From assembly GCF_021213805.1 (NCBI RefSeq), contig NZ_JAJQJI010000013.1:1-36590 (forward strand): a stretch of 36,590 nt of DNA, read 5' to 3'. The notes beneath the pieces are model-generated. The model saw only the letters and a program-made list of their open reading frames with translations. It ran no database searches and was not told where the DNA came from. The position numbers and the translations under genes were made by a program. The stretch comes from Mycobacterium sp. MYCO198283 (GTDB lineage Bacteria; Actinomycetota; Actinomycetes; Mycobacteriales; Mycobacteriaceae). Positions 16,968-26,034 of the stretch are shown piece by piece; position 1 is the stretch's first letter; every line of letters begins with the position of its first letter.

Positions 16968-18293
16968 GTGACCGACGCGGCGCCGGCCCTGTTCACCGAC
17001 AGATACGAGCTGACCATGCTCGCCGCCGCGCTGCGCGACGGCACCGCCCACCGCCGCTGCACGTTCGAGGTGTTCGCCCGGCGGCTGCCCGACGGCCGCC
17101 GCTACGGCGTGGTCGCCGGCACCGGCCGGTTCCTGACGGCGTTGCGGGACTTCCGGTTCGGCGACCACACACTTGCCCTGGTGCGCGACCTGCTCGACCC
17201 CGCCACCGTCGACTACCTCGCCGCCTACCGCTTCGGCGGCGACGTCGACGGCTACGCCGAGGGCGAGCTCTACTTCCCCGACTCCCCGGTGCTGACGGTC
17301 ACCGGCAGCTTCGCCGAGTGCGTGGTGCTCGAGACGCTGGTGCTCTCGATCCTCAACCACGACAGCGCGATTGCCGCGGCCGCGGCGCGGATGGTCAGCG
17401 CCGCCGACGGCCGGCCGCTGATCGAGATGGGCTCCCGCCGCACCCACGAGGAGGCCGCCGTGGCGGCGGCGCGCGCCGCCTACCTCGCGGGGTTCGCGGG
17501 CACGTCGAACCTCGCGGCCCAACAGCGCTACGGCATTCCGACGATCGGCACCAGCGCGCACGCGTTCACGCTGCTGCACACCATCGCGGCCGGCGGTCCC
17601 GACGACTGGGAGCGCGCCGCGTTCGCCGCGCAGGTCGCCGCGCTCGGCGTCGGGACCACTCTGCTGGTCGACACCTACGACATCACCGCCGGCGTCGCCA
17701 ACGCGATCGCGGTGGCGGGCTCGGAACTCGGCGCGGTCCGCATCGACTCCGGTGAGCTCGGTGTGCTCGCGCGGCAGGTGCGCCGTCAGCTCGACGCGCT
17801 CGGCGCGCCGCACACCCGCATCGTGGTGTCCGGCGACCTCGACGAATTCGGGATCGCCGCGCTGCGCTCGGATCCGGTGGACAGCTACGGCGTGGGCACC
17901 TCGCTGGTCACCGGGTCCGGCGCCCCGACCGCGGGCATGGTCTACAAGCTGGTGGAGGTCGAGGGCCTCCCGGTGCGCAAACGCAGCAGCCGCAAGGAGT
18001 CCCACGGCGGCCGCAAGCGGGCCCGCCGCCTGGCCCGGCCCACCGGCACCGTCGTCGAAGAGATCGTCCACCCCGCCGACACGCCGCCGGGCGACGAGGG
18101 CCGGGAGCTCACGGTGCCGCTGGTGCGCGGCGGCGAACCGGTCGCCGACACCGATCTGGCGGCCGCCCGCGCCCGGGTGGCGGCGGGGCTGCGCAGCCTG
18201 CCGTGGGACGGGCTCGCGCTCTCGCGCGGCGAACCGGCTATCCCGACCCGGCTCGTCGCCGCGGCCGAGGAGGCATCACGACCGCCTCGGTGA
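16968..18293 (+). CDS. pncB: Nicotinate phosphoribosyltransferase
   Basis: First enzyme of the Preiss-Handler NAD salvage route: nicotinate + PRPP + ATP to nicotinate mononucleotide. The protein has 441 residues; visible motifs are TDRYELTMLAAAL at the start, EMGSRRTHEEAA (about 153-164), GTSNLAA, GTSAHAF (H198, the likely phosphorylated histidine), LLVDTYD and the PRPP/phosphate loops RIDSGEL and VSGDLDE. A basic insert RKRSSRKE near 325-332 is typical of the family. It ends by overlapping the dinG start (GTGA). Corresponds to Rv1330c (pncB1). Confidence 0.95.
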   Translation: MTDAAPALFTDRYELTMLAAALRDGTAHRRCTFEVFARRLPDGRRYGVVAGTGRFLTALRDFRFGDHTLALVRDLLDPATVDYLAAYRFGGDVDGYAEGELYFPDSPVLTVTGSFAECVVLETLVLSILNHDSAIAAAAARMVSAADGRPLIEMGSRRTHEEAAVAAARAAYLAGFAGTSNLAAQQRYGIPTIGTSAHAFTLLHTIAAGGPDDWERAAFAAQVAALGVGTTLLVDTYDITAGVANAIAVAGSELGAVRIDSGELGVLARQVRRQLDALGAPHTRIVVSGDLDEFGIAALRSDPVDSYGVGTSLVTGSGAPTAGMVYKLVEVEGLPVRKRSSRKESHGGRKRARRLARPTGTVVEEIVHPADTPPGDEGRELTVPLVRGGEPVADTDLAAARARVAAGLRSLPWDGLALSRGEPAIPTRLVAAAEEASRPPR

Positions 18294-20257
18294 CCGAACT
18301 GCTGGAGCTCGCCGTGACAGCGCTCGGCGGCAGCCACCGCCCCGGCCAGGTCGAGATGGCCGAGGCCGTGGCGCGCTCCTTCGACATCGGCGAGCACCTG
18401 GCCGTGCAGGCCGGCACCGGCACCGGCAAGTCGCTGGCCTACCTGGTGCCGGCGATCGCCACGGCGGTCGACCGGTCGACGCCGGTCGTCGTGTCCACCG
18501 CCACCATCGCGTTGCAGCGCCAGCTCGTCGACCGCGATCTGCCCCGTCTGGCCGACGCGTTGGCCGCCGCGCTGCCGCGCACGCCGCGGTTCGCGATCCT
18601 CAAGGGCCGCGGAAACTACCTCTGCCTCAACAAGGTCCACAACGGCGCGGCGGCGGACGCGGAGCCGCCGCAGGAGCTGCTGTTCGAGCCGCTGGCGGCC
18701 AGCTCGCTGGGCCGCGACGTGCAGCGGCTCACCGAGTGGTCCGCCGAGACGGCCACCGGCGACCGCGACGACCTGTCCCCCGGCGTGGGTGACCGGGCGT
18801 GGGGACAGGTGAGCGTGTCGGCCCGTGAATGCCTCGGCGTCGCCCGCTGCCCGTTCGGCGCCGAATGCTTCGCGGAGAAGGCGAAGGCCCGCGCCGCCCA
18901 GGCCGATGTCGTCGTCACCAACCACGCGCTGTTGGCGATCGACGCGATCGGCGACGCGGCGGTGCTCCCCGAACACGACCTGCTGGTGGTCGACGAGGCC
19001 CACGAGCTGGTCGACCGCTTGACCTCGGTGGCCACCGGTGAGCTGTACCCCGCCGCGCTCACCATCGCCGTCCGCCGGCTCGGCCGGCTCGTCGAACCGG
19101 AGCTCGTCGCCCGCCTCGAAGCCTCGGCCACCACGTTCAGCTCCGCGATCTACGACGCGACACCCGGCCGCATCGACCGCCTCGACGACGAGCTGGCGAG
19201 CTACCTCGGCGGCCTGCGCGACGCCGCCGACGCCGCCCGGCGCGCCATCGGCACCGGCACCACCGACCCGGCGGCGGCCGCCGCGCGATCCGAGGCGATG
19301 GTGGCGCTCGACGACATCGCGCAGACGTGCTCGCGGATCGTCGCCTCGTTCGTTCCCGAGCCGCCCGACCGGCTCGACGTCGTCTGGCTCGACCACGAGA
19401 CCGAACGCAGCGGCGCCGTCCGGCCGGTGCTGCGGGTGGCGCCGCTGGTGGTGTCCGGGCTGTTGCGCACCCGGCTGTTCAGTCGCGCGACGACCGTCCT
19501 GACGTCGGCCACGCTGACGCTCGGCGGCTCCTTCGACGCGATGGCCACGGCGTGGGGGTTGGCCGGCGGCGAGGACGCCGCGACGCCGCGGTGGCGCGGT
19601 ATCGACGTCGGCTCGCCGTTCGACCACGCGACGGCGGGCATCCTCTACATCGCCAAGCGGCTGCCGCCGCCGGGACGCGACGGCACCGGCTCCGCCGAGC
19701 AACTCGACGAGATCGAGCAGCTCATCACCGCGGCGGGCGGGCGCACGCTCGGGCTGTTCTCGTCGATGCGCGCCGCCAAGGCCGCCGCCGAGGTGATCCG
19801 CGACCGCATCGACACGCCGGTGCTCTGCCAGGGCGACGACACCACCGCGCTGCTGGTCGAACGGTTCGCCGCGGATCCCGCCACCTCGCTGTTCGGCACG
19901 ATGTCGCTGTGGCAGGGCGTCGACGTGCCCGGCCCGTCGCTGTCGCTGGTGCTGATCGACCGCATCCCGTTCCCGCGGCCCGACGACCCGCTGCTGACCG
20001 CTCGCCAGCGCGCCGTGGCCGCCCGCGGCGGCAACGGGTTCATGGCCGTCGCCGCCAGCCACGCGGCGCTGCGGCTCGCCCAGGGCGCCGGCCGGCTGCT
20101 GCGCCGCACCGAGGACCGCGGCGTGGTGGCGGTGCTCGACTCGCGGATGGCGACCGCCCGCTACGGCAGCTACCTGCGGTCGACGCTGCCGCCGTTCTGG
20201 CTGACCACCGACCGCGAGGTGGTGTGCGGCGCGCTGCGGCGACTCACCGCGGGCTGA
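18290..20257 (+). CDS. dinG: DinG-type Fe-S superfamily 2 DNA helicase
   Basis: A 655-residue XPD/DinG-like ATP-dependent helicase, expected to unwind 5'-tailed DNA, R-loops or G-quadruplexes. Walker A is AGTGTGKS (41-48) and the DEAH box is at 235-238. Four cysteines able to hold a 4Fe-4S cluster are visible: C112, C181, C187 and C193. C-terminal motifs include GTMSLWQGVDVPG and QGAGRLLRRTEDRG. GTG 18290 overlaps the pncB stop as GTGA and is taken as the start; GAGGAGG sits 16 nt upstream, too far for an ideal ribosome site, so coupling probably drives initiation. Ends 2 nt before the convergent lyase gene. Corresponds to Rv1329c. Confidence 0.93.
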   Translation: MTELLELAVTALGGSHRPGQVEMAEAVARSFDIGEHLAVQAGTGTGKSLAYLVPAIATAVDRSTPVVVSTATIALQRQLVDRDLPRLADALAAALPRTPRFAILKGRGNYLCLNKVHNGAAADAEPPQELLFEPLAASSLGRDVQRLTEWSAETATGDRDDLSPGVGDRAWGQVSVSARECLGVARCPFGAECFAEKAKARAAQADVVVTNHALLAIDAIGDAAVLPEHDLLVVDEAHELVDRLTSVATGELYPAALTIAVRRLGRLVEPELVARLEASATTFSSAIYDATPGRIDRLDDELASYLGGLRDAADAARRAIGTGTTDPAAAAARSEAMVALDDIAQTCSRIVASFVPEPPDRLDVVWLDHETERSGAVRPVLRVAPLVVSGLLRTRLFSRATTVLTSATLTLGGSFDAMATAWGLAGGEDAATPRWRGIDVGSPFDHATAGILYIAKRLPPPGRDGTGSAEQLDEIEQLITAAGGRTLGLFSSMRAAKAAAEVIRDRIDTPVLCQGDDTTALLVERFAADPATSLFGTMSLWQGVDVPGPSLSLVLIDRIPFPRPDDPLLTARQRAVAARGGNGFMAVAASHAALRLAQGAGRLLRRTEDRGVVAVLDSRMATARYGSYLRSTLPPFWLTTDREVVCGALRRLTAG

Positions 20258-20259
20258 CG

Positions 20260-21108
20260 TCAGCCCGTCGGCAGCCGGACGACGTGGCCGGCCTCCAGCG
20301 CCACCCACAGCCCGCCGTCGCCGTCGATCGCCATGCCGTGCGGTTCGCTGCCGGCGGGCAGGTCGACGGTGGACACCTCGCCGTCGGCGCTCACGCGTGC
20401 CAGCTGGTCGGCGGCCCACAGGCTGACCCACACCCCGCCCGACGGGTCGGCGACGACGGCGTGCGGCCGCCCCGGCAGCGGCAGCTCCTGGATCGCGTCG
20501 CCCAGCGGGATGCGGCCGAGTTGCCCGGCCCGTATCTCGGTGAACCACACGGCGTCGTCGTGGGTGGCGGCGATGCCGACCGGGCCGGCCTGTGGCGTCG
20601 GCAGTTCGCGCAGCGTGAGGTCGCCGAACAGCGTCAGCCGGCCGATCGCATTGGCGTCGTGCAGCGTGAACCACAGCGCGCCGTCGGGACCTGCGGTGAT
20701 CATCGACGGCAACCCGGACACCGGGACGCGGTCGGTGAGGGTGCCGTCGGCGTCCAGGCGCCCGATCCCCCAGCCCATCGCGGTGAACCACACGCCGTCG
20801 TCGGGTCCGGCCGCGATACCGAACGGCGCACTGCCGTCGGGAAGCGCATATGCCGTGCAGCGGCCGTCGGCGTCGATGCGGCCGATCCGGTCGTCGCCGC
20901 TGCGGGTGAACCACAGCGCGCCGTCCGGGCCGACGGTGATCAGCGACGGCTTGCTGCCACCGGCGACCGGGAACCGCGTGACGGCGCCGTCGCGCGTGAC
21001 GCGGGCGATCTCGCCGGCGTGCACGAGCGTCACCCACGCGGCGCCGTCGGGGCCCACCGCCACGGCGTACGGGCCGCCGTCGAGCGCGGTGTCGACGAGT
21101 CCGCTCAC
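20260..21108 (-). CDS. Virginiamycin B lyase-like beta-propeller protein
   Basis: A 282-residue seven-bladed propeller built of repeats such as GPDGALWFT and RIGRIDADG. Vgb lyases linearise streptogramin B antibiotics by breaking the ester bond without hydrolysis. The catalytic set remembered from staphylococcal Vgb (Y18, H228, E268, H270, E284) has counterparts here with near-identical spacing: Y14 in GGPYAV, H216 in GRPHAV, E255 and H257 in SEPHGMAI, and E272 in WVALEAG. Cytoplasmic, no signal peptide. GTG 21108 overlaps the glgP stop (GTGA), so it is translated after glgP. Activity on streptogramins is a prediction; related SMP-30-like propellers with other functions are the main alternative. 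Confidence 0.82.
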   Translation of the reverse strand: MSGLVDTALDGGPYAVAVGPDGAAWVTLVHAGEIARVTRDGAVTRFPVAGGSKPSLITVGPDGALWFTRSGDDRIGRIDADGRCTAYALPDGSAPFGIAAGPDDGVWFTAMGWGIGRLDADGTLTDRVPVSGLPSMITAGPDGALWFTLHDANAIGRLTLFGDLTLRELPTPQAGPVGIAATHDDAVWFTEIRAGQLGRIPLGDAIQELPLPGRPHAVVADPSGGVWVSLWAADQLARVSADGEVSTVDLPAGSEPHGMAIDGDGGLWVALEAGHVVRLPTG

Positions 21109-23690
21109 GCCAGCGCGACCAGACCCAGCTCGTTGTCGCCGGCCAGCAGCGGGTGGTGCGGCAGCACCCGCACGGTGTAGCCGACGGCGCCGGCGACCGG
21201 CAGCGGTGTGGTGGTGGAGAAGATCTCGTTGCCGTCGGAGCCGGCGTGGCGCATCGGCACGATGACCGGGTCGACCAGCGCGTCGGTGGCGTCCACGCGG
21301 CCCACCACCGCCTGCACCGCCACCTCGTCCGGCGTGAGCCCGCCGAGATCCACCTTGGCGGTCAACGTCAGCTCCGACCCCAGGAGCGGGGTGTCGGGCA
21401 GCCCGGTGCTGTCGACGTCGGTGACGGTCACCCGGGGCCACGCGGCCACCACCCGGCGGCGGAAGTCGGCCAGCTCGCGGGCGGCGCCGAACGGGGTGTC
21501 GCCGTCGGCCGCCACGGTCCGGCGGTAGGACCGCGCGGCCGGGCCGTAGTAGCGCTCGGTGTAGTCGCGCACCATGCGCGACGCCAGCACCTTCGGCCCG
21601 AGCGTCTGCAGCGTGTGGCGCACCATCTCCACCCACCGCGCCGGCACGCCGTCGCCGTCACGCTCGTAGAACTTCGGCGCGACGGAGCTCTGCAGCAGGT
21701 CATACAGCGCGGCGGCCTCGATGTCGTCGCGGCGGGACTCGTCGGCGATACCGCCCGCGGTGGGGATCTCCCAGCCGTTCTCGCCGTCGTACCACTCGTC
21801 CCACCAGCCGTCGCGGATCGACAGGTTCAGCCCGCCGTTGAGCGCGCTCTTCATGCCGGACGTGCCGCACGCCTCCAGCGGCCGCAGCGGGTTGTTGAGC
21901 CACACGTCGCAGCCCCAGTACAGCAGCCGGGCCATCGACATGTCGTAATCCGGCAGGAACGCGATGCGGTGACGCACCTCCGCCCGGTCGGCCCACCGCA
22001 CCACCTGCTGGATCAGCGCCTTGCCGCCGTCGTCGGCGGGGTGGGACTTGCCCGCGACGACCAGCTGCACCGGCCGCTCGGGGTCCAGCAGCAGCCGCTG
22101 CAGCCGCTGCGGATCGCGCAGCATCAGCGTCAGCCGCTTGTAGGTCGGCACCCGGCGGGCAAACCCGACGGTCAGCACCTCGGGGTCGAATGCGTTGGAG
22201 ATCCAGCCCAGTTCGGCGTCGGTGGCGCCGCGCTCCAGCCAGGACCGGTGCAACCGGCGCCGGACGTCCTCGACGAGCAGCCGCCGCAATTGGCAGCGGA
22301 TCTGCCACAGCTTCGCGGCGTCGACCTGCTGCAGCAGCTGCCACGTCTCGGGTTCGCTCAAGGCGGTCAGGTAGTCGTCGCCGACCACCTCCCGCGCCAG
22401 GTCCATCCACTGCGGCGCGGCCCAGGTGGGTGCGTGCACGCCGTTGGTGATCGAGCCGATCGGGACCTCGGCGGGATCGAAGCCCGGCCACAGGTCGTTG
22501 AACATGCCGCGGCTCACCGTGCCGTGCAGCAGCGACACCCCGTTGGCGCGCTGCGCCAGCCGCAGCCCCATGTGCGCCATGTTGAACTTCGTCGGGTCGT
22601 CCTCGGCGCCGAAGCCGATGATCCGGTCCAGCGGCACGCCCGGCAGCAGCGGCCGCTCGGGGTCCCCGAAGTGGTGGACGACCATCTCGACCGGGAAGCG
22701 GTCGATGCCGGCCGGCACCGGCGTGTGGGTGGTGAAGACGGTGGACGAGCGGACGACGGTCAGCGCGGTGTCGAAGTCCAGGCCCTCGTCGGTGATCAGC
22801 TCGCGGATGCGCTCGAGCCCGAGGAAGCCGGCGTGCCCCTCGTTCATGTGGAACACCTCCGGCGCCGGCATGCCCTCGAGCGCGCAGAACGCCCGCACCG
22901 CGCGGACCCCGCCGATGCCCGCCAGGATCTCCTGCTTGATGCGGTGGTCCTGGTCGCCGCCGTAGAGCCGGTCGGTCACGCCGCGCAGCTCGTGCTCGTT
23001 CTCCGGGATGTCGGAGTCCAGCAGCAGCAGCGGCACCCGACCGACTTGGGCGATCCACACCCGGGCCCGCAGCGGCGCGTCGCCGGGGATGCCGAGCGCC
23101 ACCAGCACGGGGTCGCCGGACGCGTCGGCGAGCAGCCGCAGCGGCAGGCCCTGCGGGTCGAGCGACGGATAGTTCTCGTGTTGCCAGCCGTCGAGGGTGA
23201 GCGACTGGCGGAAGTAGCCGGACCGGTAGTACAGCCCGACGCCGACGAGCGGCACGCCCAGGTCGGATGCCGACTTCAGGTGGTCGCCGGCGAGGATGCC
23301 GAGCCCGCCGGAGTAGTTGGGCAGCACCTCCGAGACGCCGAACTCCATCGAGAAGTAGGCGATGGAAGCCGGCAGGTCGTCGCCGGCGGCCTGGCGCTCC
23401 TGATACCAGCGCGGCCGGCTCAGGTAGTCGTCGAGGTCGGCCGCCAGCGCGTCCAGGCGCGTCGTGAAGCCCTCGTCGGCGGCGAGCTCGTCGAGCCGGC
23501 CCGGCCGCACCGCGCCCAGCAGCGCAACCGGGTCCTGACCCAGCTGCGCCCACAGCCGCGGGTCGATGGCGGCGAACAGGTCCTGCGTGGGTGTGTGCCA
23601 CGACCACCGCAGGTTGACCGAGAGGTGTTCCAGCGCCGCCAGCCGGGCGGGGAGGTGAGCACGGACGGTGAATCGACGCAGTGCTTTCAC
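21105..23690 (-). CDS. glgP: Alpha-glucan phosphorylase (GT35)
   Basis: A PLP-dependent phosphorylase that releases glucose-1-phosphate from glycogen-type alpha-1,4-glucans. 861 residues, starting VKALRRFTVRAHLP as in mycobacterial homologues. Visible features: N-terminal DUF3417 domain, YFSMEFGVSEVLPNYSGGLGILAGDHLKSASDL, HMNEGHAGF, VVAGKSHPADDGGKA and the PLP segment GTSGMKSALNGG. It is the short bacterial type without the mammalian allosteric sites. GTG 23690 is used; an overlapping ATG is out of frame. TAAGGT lies 8 nt upstream, suggesting a very short or absent leader. Divergent from glgE-glgB. Corresponds to Rv1328. Confidence 0.95.
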   Translation of the reverse strand: MKALRRFTVRAHLPARLAALEHLSVNLRWSWHTPTQDLFAAIDPRLWAQLGQDPVALLGAVRPGRLDELAADEGFTTRLDALAADLDDYLSRPRWYQERQAAGDDLPASIAYFSMEFGVSEVLPNYSGGLGILAGDHLKSASDLGVPLVGVGLYYRSGYFRQSLTLDGWQHENYPSLDPQGLPLRLLADASGDPVLVALGIPGDAPLRARVWIAQVGRVPLLLLDSDIPENEHELRGVTDRLYGGDQDHRIKQEILAGIGGVRAVRAFCALEGMPAPEVFHMNEGHAGFLGLERIRELITDEGLDFDTALTVVRSSTVFTTHTPVPAGIDRFPVEMVVHHFGDPERPLLPGVPLDRIIGFGAEDDPTKFNMAHMGLRLAQRANGVSLLHGTVSRGMFNDLWPGFDPAEVPIGSITNGVHAPTWAAPQWMDLAREVVGDDYLTALSEPETWQLLQQVDAAKLWQIRCQLRRLLVEDVRRRLHRSWLERGATDAELGWISNAFDPEVLTVGFARRVPTYKRLTLMLRDPQRLQRLLLDPERPVQLVVAGKSHPADDGGKALIQQVVRWADRAEVRHRIAFLPDYDMSMARLLYWGCDVWLNNPLRPLEACGTSGMKSALNGGLNLSIRDGWWDEWYDGENGWEIPTAGGIADESRRDDIEAAALYDLLQSSVAPKFYERDGDGVPARWVEMVRHTLQTLGPKVLASRMVRDYTERYYGPAARSYRRTVAADGDTPFGAARELADFRRRVVAAWPRVTVTDVDSTGLPDTPLLGSELTLTAKVDLGGLTPDEVAVQAVVGRVDATDALVDPVIVPMRHAGSDGNEIFSTTTPLPVAGAVGYTVRVLPHHPLLAGDNELGLVALA

Positions 23691-23698
23691 GCATCCAT

Positions 23699-23704
23699 AC
23701 CTTA
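23699..23704 (-). promoter_or_regulatory. Putative -10 for glgP
   Basis: TAAGGT on the minus strand, 8 nt before GTG 23690. It matches TANNNT and would give a transcript with almost no leader. Confidence 0.35.
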
Positions 23705-23777
23705 CTGACGGTGCGGATTCGTGCAGCGCGCCACGGACATCCGCCGCCCGGCGGCCGGCTCCTCGGTCGCCGCCTGA

Positions 23778-23805
23778 TTGGGCCGGACACTACGGTGGGT
23801 ATAGG
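23778..23805 (+). promoter_or_regulatory. Putative glgE-glgB promoter
   Basis: TTGGGC (23778-23783) and TATAGG (23800-23805) are separated by 16 nt in the 237-bp gap between glgP and glgE. This would leave a leader of about 115 nt before glgE. Consensus match is moderate; nearby CGCCG-CC-CGGCG can form a small hairpin, with no known role. Confidence 0.3.
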
Positions 23806-23927
23806 GCGACGTACGACAGTTCGACGACGAGCAGACCACGCCCATGCCGCGGCAGCAGCGCTGCCCGCGCTCTCGAGACGAACACCGCGGCGGCCCCGCG
23901 CGGCCGCGGTAGGAACGGAGCAGATGA

Positions 23928-26018
23928 GTGCCCGGCCGCATCGCGATCGATGACGTCCAGCCCGTCATTTCCCACGGCAGGTATCCCGCCAAGGCGACCG
24001 TCGGTGAGATCGTGCCGATCTGCGCCACGGTGTGGCGGGAAGGCCATGACGCGGTGGCCGCGACCTTGGTCGTGCGCTACCACGGACCGCAGTATCCGCA
24101 GCTCACCGCCGGTCCGGAGCAGCTCGCCGAGGCCCCCCCGCCGGTACCCATCGAGCAGGTCGTGACGCCGCCGCAACAGCGGGTGCGGCCACAGCACCTC
24201 CCGATGGTGCAGGGCCGCACGCCCGACGTGTTCCACGGGCAGTTCAGCCCGGATCGGGTGGGGCTGTGGACGTTTCGGGTGGACGGCTGGAGCGATCCGA
24301 TCGCCACCTGGCGCAAGGCGATCCTCGCCAAGCTGGAGGCCGGCCAGGGCGAAACGGAGCTCTCCAACGATCTGTTGGTCGGCGCGAAGCTCCACGAGCG
24401 CGCTGCCGGCGGCGTCCCTCGCCAGGACCGCTATCCGCTGATCGAGGCGGCCACGGCGCTGCGCACACCCGGCGACCCGTTCCAGCGCGCCGGCGCGGCG
24501 CTCACACCAAAGATCGACGCGCTGTTGGCGCAGTATCCGCTGCGCGAGTTGGTCACCCGCGGCGAGCAGTACGGCATCTGGGTCGACCGGCCGCTGGCCG
24601 GCTGCAGCGCCTGGTACGAGTTCTTCCCGCGCTCGACCGGCGGATGGGACGAGGCCGGCAACCCGGTGCACGGCACGTTCAAGACGTCGGAGGCGGCGCT
24701 GCCGCGGATCGCCGAGATGGGATTCGACGTCGTCTATCTGCCGCCGATCCACCCCATCGGCAAGGTGCACCGCAAGGGCCGCAACAACACCGTCACCGCC
24801 GCGCCGGGCGACGTCGGCTCACCGTGGGCCATCGGCAGCGACGAGGGCGGGCACGACGCCATCCACCCCGACCTCGGCACGTTCGACGACTTCGACGCGT
24901 TCGTCGCGGCCGCGCGCAACCTCGGGCTGGAAGTGGCGCTCGACCTGGCGCTGCAGTGCGCGCCGGACCATCCGTGGGCGCGGGAGCACCGCAATTGGTT
25001 CACCGAACTGCCCGACGGCACCATCGCCTATGCGGAGAACCCGCCGAAGAAGTACCAGGACATCTATCCGCTCAACTTCGACAACGACCCCGCCGGCCTC
25101 TACGAGGAGGTGCTGCGGGTGGTGAAGGTGTGGATGGATCACGGCGTCAAGATCTTCCGCGTCGACAACCCCCACACCAAGCCGCCGGACTTCTGGGCGT
25201 GGCTCATCGGCAAGGTGAAGTCGATCGACCCGGACGTGCTGTTCCTGTCCGAGGCGTTCACCCGGCCCGCGCGCCTGCACGGGTTGGCCAAACTCGGCTT
25301 CACGCAGTCGTATTCGTACTTCACCTGGCGCACCGCGAAGTGGGAGCTGCAGGAGTTCGGCCAGGAGATCGCCCGCTACGCCGACAGCACGCGGTTCAAC
25401 CTCTTCGTCAACACCCCGGACATTCTGCACGAGAGCCTGCAGCACGGCGGTCCCGGCATGTTCGCCATCCGGGCGGTGCTGGCGTCGACGATGAGCCCGA
25501 ACTGGGGCGTCTACTCCGGCTACGAGCTCTTCGAGCACCGCGCGGTGCGCGAGGGCAGCGAGGAGTACCTCGACTCGGAGAAGTACGAGCTGCGGCCGCG
25601 CGACTTCGAGGCCGCGCTGGCCCGCGGCGAGTCGCTGGAGCCGTTCCTGGCCCGGCTCAACCAGATTCGCCGCCTGCACCCGGCGCTGCGCCAGCAGCGG
25701 ACCATCCATTTCCACCACATCGACAACGATGCGCTGCTGGCCTACAGCAAGTTCGATCCGGCCAGCGGCGACTGCGTGCTGGTGGTGGTGACGCTGAACC
25801 CCTTCGGGCCCGAGGAGTCGACGCTGTGGCTCGACATGGGTGCGCTGGGCATGGAGCCCTACGACCGCTTCTGGGTGCGCGACGAGATCACCGGCGAGGA
25901 GTACCAGTGGGGTCAGGCGAACTACATCCGCCTCGACCCGGCCCGCGCCGTCGCGCACATCGTGAACATGCCGCAGATTCCAAGCGAGTCCCGCGCCGCG
26001 CTGCTGCGCCGGGAATGA
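23928..26018 (+). CDS. glgE: Alpha-1,4-glucan:maltose-1-phosphate maltosyltransferase GlgE
   Basis: A GH13_3 enzyme that transfers maltosyl units from maltose-1-phosphate to alpha-glucan chains, making glycogen and capsular glucan. It has 696 residues, with an N-terminal beta domain (YPAKATVGEIVPI), a GH13 barrel, nucleophile D413 in FRVDNPHTKPP and acid/base E442 in FLSEAFTRP, and a C-terminal sheet domain ending RAVAHIVNMP. GTG 23928 has GGAG about 8 nt upstream; an ATG at 23924 is out of frame. First gene of glgE-glgB. In M. tuberculosis, loss of GlgE causes toxic maltose-1-phosphate build-up. Corresponds to Rv1327c. Confidence 0.96.
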   Translation: MPGRIAIDDVQPVISHGRYPAKATVGEIVPICATVWREGHDAVAATLVVRYHGPQYPQLTAGPEQLAEAPPPVPIEQVVTPPQQRVRPQHLPMVQGRTPDVFHGQFSPDRVGLWTFRVDGWSDPIATWRKAILAKLEAGQGETELSNDLLVGAKLHERAAGGVPRQDRYPLIEAATALRTPGDPFQRAGAALTPKIDALLAQYPLRELVTRGEQYGIWVDRPLAGCSAWYEFFPRSTGGWDEAGNPVHGTFKTSEAALPRIAEMGFDVVYLPPIHPIGKVHRKGRNNTVTAAPGDVGSPWAIGSDEGGHDAIHPDLGTFDDFDAFVAAARNLGLEVALDLALQCAPDHPWAREHRNWFTELPDGTIAYAENPPKKYQDIYPLNFDNDPAGLYEEVLRVVKVWMDHGVKIFRVDNPHTKPPDFWAWLIGKVKSIDPDVLFLSEAFTRPARLHGLAKLGFTQSYSYFTWRTAKWELQEFGQEIARYADSTRFNLFVNTPDILHESLQHGGPGMFAIRAVLASTMSPNWGVYSGYELFEHRAVREGSEEYLDSEKYELRPRDFEAALARGESLEPFLARLNQIRRLHPALRQQRTIHFHHIDNDALLAYSKFDPASGDCVLVVVTLNPFGPEESTLWLDMGALGMEPYDRFWVRDEITGEEYQWGQANYIRLDPARAVAHIVNMPQIPSESRAALLRRE

Positions 26019-26034
26019 GAGGAGTACCAGCGGA

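Noticed and set aside
17942..21037. 1,031-codon minus-strand frame over pncB, dinG and the lyase gene.
   Set aside because: Arg/Gly/Ala-rich composition without motifs; it is antisense or out of frame to three recognised genes.
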